DNA from: an uncultured archaeon
GTDB lineage: Archaea; Nanobdellota; Nanobdellia; Woesearchaeales; CAIVOO01
Direction of reading: 5' to 3'
Length of the DNA stretch: 6,916 bases
Assembly (NCBI GenBank): GCA_903907555.1
Contig: CAIVOO010000062.1
Span: 1 to 6,916, forward strand
Positions 4,935-6,916 of the stretch are shown here, in pieces. The notes under the pieces were generated by a model that was given only the letters and a program-made list of their open reading frames with translations, was not told where the DNA came from and made no database searches. A program made the translations under genes and the position numbers. Positions within the stretch are counted from its first letter, which is position 1. Each line of letters begins with the position of its first letter.

Positions 4935-5579
4935 ATGAAAATAGGAATTTTAGGAGGAATAGGTCCTGAAGCCACTTCAGAATTTTACTCTAAATTGATT
5001 TTTGAAATTCAGCGCAGGGGGATAAAATCCAACAGGGACTTCCCGCAGATAATAATAAACAGCATACCAGCCCCTGAACTGATTAATGACAATGTTTCGC
5101 AGGAGGAACTGAGCTTTTACAGGAAAGGGCTGGCTGAGCTTGACAGCTTCGGAGTTGATTTTATTGTAATGGTGTGCAACACAATACACCTTTTTTATGA
5201 AGAACTGCAGGAAGGGATAAAAGCTCCAATAATAGATTTAAGAAAAGCAGTCTATGGCGAGATAAAAAATGCTAAAGCCATCACAGTTCTTGGCACGCCA
5301 TTGACAGTGAAAAAGCTGTATAAATTTGAAGGTGTTAAAACATTAAATCCTACAGATGACGAGCTGTCAAAGCTTTCCAGCGCGATATTCAATTATAACA
5401 AAGGATTTGAAAAAGAAAAACAGAAAGAATTTGCAGAAAGATTAAGCAGCAAATATCTCGAACTCGGCTCAGAAAAGATAGTGCTGGGATGCACAGAACT
5501 GGCAATAATGCTGAAAGGAAATAAATTCATCAATACAGTGGACGTGCTTGTGAAAACTGCATTAAAGAAATGCTGTTGA
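4935..5579 (+). CDS. aspartate/glutamate racemase family protein
   Basis: Members are PLP-independent racemases that interconvert L- and D-aspartate or glutamate (some act as hydantoin racemases or maleate isomerases) by two-base chemistry with paired cysteines. The 214-aa chain has two pseudo-symmetric halves: G7-G-I-G-P-E-A-T14 near the N-terminus, first catalytic Cys81 in V-C81-N-T-I-H, T117-V-L-G-T121 opening the second half, and second catalytic Cys186 in L-G-C186-T-E-L. Both cysteines are present, so activity is expected. G-G-x-G-P-x-A-T is the form typical of aspartate racemases, but the substrate is not proven. Length is near the family's usual ~230. The SD fixes the start at 4935, five codons inside the longest frame. 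The C-terminus ends in Cys-Cys. D-amino acids in a wall-less archaeon have no obvious use; a catabolic role is possible. Confidence 0.9.
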   Translation: MKIGILGGIGPEATSEFYSKLIFEIQRRGIKSNRDFPQIIINSIPAPELINDNVSQEELSFYRKGLAELDSFGVDFIVMVCNTIHLFYEELQEGIKAPIIDLRKAVYGEIKNAKAITVLGTPLTVKKLYKFEGVKTLNPTDDELSKLSSAIFNYNKGFEKEKQKEFAERLSSKYLELGSEKIVLGCTELAIMLKGNKFINTVDVLVKTALKKCC

Positions 5580-5600
5580 AATTCGAAAGCTTTCTGGAGA

Positions 5601-5644
5601 ATTCAGGGATAAATATTATAAAGCCCTGAATCTCAACTGATGTT
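5601..5644 (+). promoter_or_regulatory. leaderless csaA promoter bracketed by a perfect 8-bp inverted repeat
   Basis: TATAAA at 5617-5622 has its centre 25.5 nt before the A of the ATG at 5645, with no SD. ATTCAGGG (5601-5608) and CCCTGAAT (5624-5631) form a perfect inverted repeat whose 15-bp spacer contains the whole TATA box, an arrangement suited to a repressor that blocks TBP. No T run follows, so a racemase terminator is less likely. Confidence 0.55.
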
Positions 5645-5977
5645 ATGACAATAACCTGGGAAGATTTTGAGAATGTAGGAATAAGGGTTGGCACAGTGAT
5701 TAAGATAGAGGACTTGCCAGAGGCAAGAAAGCCATCCTATAAGATGCTGATAGATTTCGGAGCTTTTGGTGTAAAAAAATCGAGCGCACAGCTGACAAAG
5801 CTTTACAAGAAAGAAGACTTGCTCGGCAAGCAGGTTATTTGCGTCACTAATTTTCCTATCAAGAAAATAGCAGGCTTTGAGTCAGAAGTTCTTACTACAG
5901 GATTTGTTCTTGAGAATGGCGATGTTGTCCTTGCAGTACCTGAGAGAAAAGTTACAAACGGATTAAAGCTGGCTTAA
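5645..5977 (+). CDS. csaA: CsaA-type tRNA-binding-domain protein
   Basis: A 110-aa OB-fold protein of the class also found appended to methionyl- and phenylalanyl-tRNA synthetases. Conserved stretches in order: F8-E-N-V-G-I-R-V-G-T-V18 (first strands), A27-R-K-P-S-Y-K33 and I36-D-F-G39, K44-K-S-S-A-Q-L-T51, N69-F-P71, and S80-E-V-L-T-T-G-F87, followed by the C-terminal E90-N-G-D-V-V-L96. The length equals Bacillus CsaA, which forms a dimer, was first described as a secretion-related chaperone, and has a tRNA-binding fold; its real job is unclear. It has its own promoter 65 bp after the racemase stop and ends 2 bp from the convergent regulator gene. Identification of the family is secure; the in vivo role is not. 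Confidence 0.92.
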   Translation: MTITWEDFENVGIRVGTVIKIEDLPEARKPSYKMLIDFGAFGVKKSSAQLTKLYKKEDLLGKQVICVTNFPIKKIAGFESEVLTTGFVLENGDVVLAVPERKVTNGLKLA

Positions 5978-5979
5978 CT

Positions 5980-6916
5980 CTATAATTGTTCAGGATAATA
6001 AGTCATCTTAGGTATGTCATATACAAGCAGTGTTTCATAGTTCAGAACTAAATCCTTGAATTCGTTCCTGAATTCCATTAACAGTTTTCTTAATTCTTCG
6101 CTTCCTTTAACTTCTATCTCAAATTCGACATTCCATTTGCCGTCACAGATAATAAAAAACCATATATTCGGGTATTTATCGCAAAATGAGACTATTCTTG
6201 ATTCCAGCTCTTTATTGAAACCTCTCATGTTGACTAATATCTTGTAAAATTCGTAGCCAATCTTTTTTGTATCAAGCAATATTGTGTGCTCCTGCAGAAC
6301 ACCGTTTTTTCTTAGTCTTCTTAGTCTGTCTTTTACTCCATTAGGAGTTATGCCTACACTGTTTGACAGCTCTATTAGTGTTGCTCTAGCATTTTTTGCA
6401 AGTATCTTAAGTAATTTCAGATCAATGTCATCAACTTCGACAGTCTGCGACTGCCCGCCATACCTGCTTATATTCATAATTTTTGTTGTAGGATACTTTT
6501 TCTTGACAAGATATCTTCTTTTGAAATAATAGGTATTTATTGAGACTGAAAGAATTTTATCCCTGATGTGCTCACCATATTTTCCCATGAATTCGTCCAT
6601 CATCTCCTTGTAATGGAAAAAATTTCTTGCGAACATCACAATCTCGACATCCCAGCCCCCGCTGAACAGCCCAATCCACTGCATGTATTTGTTTGACACA
6701 AGGTAATCGACTATTTCTTTTTCCTTCGCAGGGTCTACATTGCTGTACTGAAAATAAACTCTGAATGGGTAAAGCCCCAATCTTGTCACATCTATGAATG
6801 ATATAAAATCAAGTATCACATTGTTCTTTACAAGGAGCTCCATCCTATACTTCAGTCTCTGTTGCGAAATCTTGAGCTTTCTAGCAATTGATGAAAGAGA
6901 CTGCCTTGAATCGCTG
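5980..6916 (-). CDS. tandem Lrp/AsnC-type transcription regulator (5' end beyond window)
   Basis: A DNA-binding regulator with two Lrp/AsnC units in one chain, 311 residues visible. The frame stays open from 6841 to the window edge: the 24 residues ahead of the ATG at 6843 (S-D-S-R-Q-S-L-S-S-I-A-R-K-L then K-I-S-Q-Q-R-L-K-Y-R) read as a winged-helix HTH, so 6843 is not the start. Counting from that Met, unit 1 has a sensor-like alpha/beta domain at 20-108 with S61-G-G-W-D-V-E67. The second HTH is at 137-185 (D141-L-K-L-L through I159? region L157-I-E-L-S to V183), and a second sensor domain spans 196-276 with G235-K-W-N-V-E240. The shared G-x-W-(D/N)-V-E motif marks the duplication. Lrp-type sensors usually bind amino acids and work as dimers of such units; here the dimer would be intramolecular. 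It is convergent with csaA; targets are unknown. Confidence 0.85.
   Translation of the reverse strand, partial: SDSRQSLSSIARKLKISQQRLKYRMELLVKNNVILDFISFIDVTRLGLYPFRVYFQYSNVDPAKEKEIVDYLVSNKYMQWIGLFSGGWDVEIVMFARNFFHYKEMMDEFMGKYGEHIRDKILSVSINTYYFKRRYLVKKKYPTTKIMNISRYGGQSQTVEVDDIDLKLLKILAKNARATLIELSNSVGITPNGVKDRLRRLRKNGVLQEHTILLDTKKIGYEFYKILVNMRGFNKELESRIVSFCDKYPNIWFFIICDGKWNVEFEIEVKGSEELRKLLMEFRNEFKDLVLNYETLLVYDIPKMTYYPEQL

Noticed and set aside
5601..5631. Rho-independent-type terminator of the racemase gene
   Set aside because: The spacer is long and AT-rich, no T run follows, and the element contains the csaA TATA box, so an operator is the better reading.

Overview
The window looks like chromosomal DNA of an archaeon, most likely a small-genome DPANN lineage (Woesearchaeota/Pacearchaeota-like). 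That placement is inference. What is seen directly: a tRNA gene split by an intron with a bulge-helix-bulge splice motif and no encoded CCA; TATAAA-type boxes about 26 nt ahead of several start codons with no Shine-Dalgarno (SD) site, which implies leaderless mRNAs; and very tight packing, with convergent genes ending 0, 2 and 15 nt apart. No insertion sequence, CRISPR array, phage gene or rRNA is visible.

Layout. Bases 1-30 may be the tail of an upstream gene. Then come a small cysteine-rich predicted lipoprotein (37-342) and an unrecognised 121-aa protein (344-709), one base apart. An intron-containing tRNA-Val(GAC) follows (751-866, + strand). A minus-strand operon then runs right to left: dUTPase (2633-3109), an 84-aa homologue of encapsulated ferritin EncFtn (2366-2620), and a divergent IMP dehydrogenase (882-2363). 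Divergent from it, behind back-to-back promoters, is a histidine phosphatase/phosphoglycerate-mutase-like enzyme (3194-3847). It abuts tail-to-tail an EamA-type ten-helix transporter (3848-4714, minus). After a ~220-bp intergenic region with promoter-like and dyad elements come an aspartate/glutamate racemase family enzyme (4935-5579) and a CsaA-type tRNA-binding-fold protein (5645-5977), both plus strand. The window closes with a minus-strand regulator made of two Lrp/AsnC units in one chain (5980 to beyond 6916).

Functional logic. The dut-EncFtn-guaB operon joins dUTP removal, a probable ferroxidase and the committed step of guanine nucleotide synthesis. The link between iron and nucleotides is inference. 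The rest is housekeeping or small-molecule metabolism with independent promoters. The most notable points are the EncFtn homologue without an adjacent shell gene or a cargo tail, the repeat-built tRNA intron that can fold two ways, the constant TATA-to-ATG spacing, and the palindrome bracketing the csaA TATA box. Four start codons were set against the longest open frame: 3194, 4714 and 4935 are internal starts, and the last gene runs off the window rather than starting at 6843.
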